NCBI RefSeq assembly: GCF_900129925.1
Contig: NZ_FQXI01000001.1
Coordinates: 124,001 to 188,000, forward strand
Direction of reading: 5' to 3'
DNA from: Anaerosphaera aminiphila DSM 21120
Lineage (GTDB): Bacteria > Bacillota > Clostridia > Tissierellales > Peptoniphilaceae
Length of the DNA stretch: 64,000 nucleotides
Shown: positions 63,276 to 64,000 of the stretch, in pieces
Layout: each line of letters starts with the position of its first letter
Position numbering within the stretch: position 1 is the stretch's first letter
Translations under genes and position numbers: made by a program
Notes under the pieces: generated by a model
What the model was told of the DNA's origin: nothing
What the model saw: the letters and a program-made list of their open reading frames with translations, nothing else
Database searches by the model: none

Positions 63276-64000
63276 CTATTTTTTTGATAATTTTCTCATT
63301 ATTTTATCTATAAAATCATCATTTTTTTCCGTACTTACAATGTTTTCTATTATAAATTCGGTTATGTCTTTTGTAGATTCACTGCTCATTGCTTTTCTAA
63401 TTTCTCTAGCAAAATTTAATTCTTTATCACTTAGTAAATACTCTTCTTTTCTAGTACCACTTTTGTATATGTCTATAGCTGGAAATACTCTTCTCTCTGA
63501 GAGTTTTCTATCCAAGTGAACTTCCATGTTGCCAGTGCCCTTAAATTCTTCAAAAATAACATCATCCATTTTTGAACCGGTTTCAATTAATGCCGTTGCC
63601 AAAATAGTAAGGCTTCCACCTTCTTCAATATTTCTCGCTGCACCAAAAAATCTTTTTGGTTTATGAAGTGAAAGTGGATCTAATCCACCAGATAAAGTTT
63701 TACCACTTGTTGGAGTAACTAAATTATACGCTCTTGCAAGTCTTGTAAGTGAGTCTAGTAAAATCACAACATCTTTTTTTTGTTCAACTAATCTCTTTGC
63801 ACGTTCAATTGCCATTTCTGCTACCTTAGTGTGATTTTTAGGCAATTCGTCAAAAGTTGAGTAAATAACTTCTCCATTTACTGATCTCTTCATATCTGTA
63901 ACTTCTTCAGGTCGCTCATCTATTAGCAAGACTATTAATTTTACCTCTGGATAATTTTTAGCTATAGATGTGGCAAGCCTTTTTAATAAAGTTGTTTTAC
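63276..64000 (-). CDS. rho: Transcription termination factor Rho (C-terminal part, cut by window edge)
   Basis: RNA-dependent ATPase and helicase that ends transcription. About 241 C-terminal residues are visible: the tail of Walker A ([19 protein letters not shown]), [13 protein letters not shown] (Walker B region), [13 protein letters not shown], the Q-loop segment [31 protein letters not shown] (R-loop) and [19 protein letters not shown]. The N-terminal RNA-binding domain lies outside the window. Confidence 0.96.
   Translation of the reverse strand, partial: KTTLLKRLATSIAKNYPEVKLIVLLIDERPEEVTDMKRSVNGEVIYSTFDELPKNHTKVAEMAIERAKRLVEQKKDVVILLDSLTRLARAYNLVTPTSGKTLSGGLDPLSLHKPKRFFGAARNIEEGGSLTILATALIETGSKMDDVIFEEFKGTGNMEVHLDRKLSERRVFPAIDIYKSGTRKEEYLLSDKELNFAREIRKAMSSESTKDITEFIIENIVSTEKNDDFIDKIMRKLSKK

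Overview
The window is a gene-dense, AT-rich (roughly 30% GC by eye) stretch of a low-GC Gram-positive chromosome. Almost every gene is a conserved Firmicute housekeeping gene. PolC-type replicase, L27 with a Prp-cleaved extension, T-box leaders, TmcAL, YloU/YloV proteins and Asp23 place it in the anaerobic Firmicutes. Gene order and the very low GC suggest Tissierellia, probably Peptoniphilaceae (a Parvimonas or Peptoniphilus relative); this placement is inference. No phage, insertion sequence or CRISPR array was seen.

Layout: 1-12.2 kb is a long minus-strand information and envelope block: rpsB-tsf-pyrH-frr, then uppS-cdsA-rseP-ispG-polC, then rimP-nusA. 12.2-14.0 kb is an ABC-2 type exporter pair whose ATPase looks degenerate. 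14.2-25 kb alternates strands: ychF, an ECF S-component, an FMN reductase, a TPM/LemA pair, thiI-nifS, a DEDD exonuclease-like gene, a cupin-like gene, a DUF898-like gene, tRNA-Trp, comEA and an M29 aminopeptidase. 25-31 kb (minus) holds a phosphoesterase, lgt, deoC, a flavodoxin-like gene, yebC, and a tandem-PII/DUF1538 operon. 31-40.5 kb is the classic rpmF-yceD-ackA, tmcAL, coaD-rsmD, recG, fakA-asp23, rpmB neighbourhood. 40.6-46.4 kb carries tRNA-Gly, tRNA-Phe, a MerR regulator with its target promoter, hslO, a methyltransferase, a sirtuin, a CPBP protease and a DUF4364 regulator. 46.4-64 kb is folC-valS (T-box), trpS, an amidohydrolase, rpsD, the ridA-rsfS-lcp-yqeK-nadD-yhbY-obgE set, rpmA-prp-rplU, thrS (T-box), an uncharacterised gene, an rRNA methyltransferase and the 3' part of rho.

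Regulation is unusually readable. Several promoters are perfect or near-perfect sigma-A sites (yceD-rpmF, valS, tRNA-Gly). Two T-boxes show specifier codons and discriminator-matching T-box bases that agree with their synthetases. A 19-bp-spacer promoter with a dyad marks a MerR target. Most operons end in strong hairpins. Many genes start with TTG or GTG, and several starts given here were moved to fit the ribosome binding site.

The most promising less-described items are the DUF1538 membrane protein paired with a tandem PII-like protein, the MerR/ASCH-like pair with its 44-bp perfect palindrome, an ABC ATPase lacking its signature and switch His, and a PolC whose PHP metal site appears eroded. 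No clearly new large system was found.
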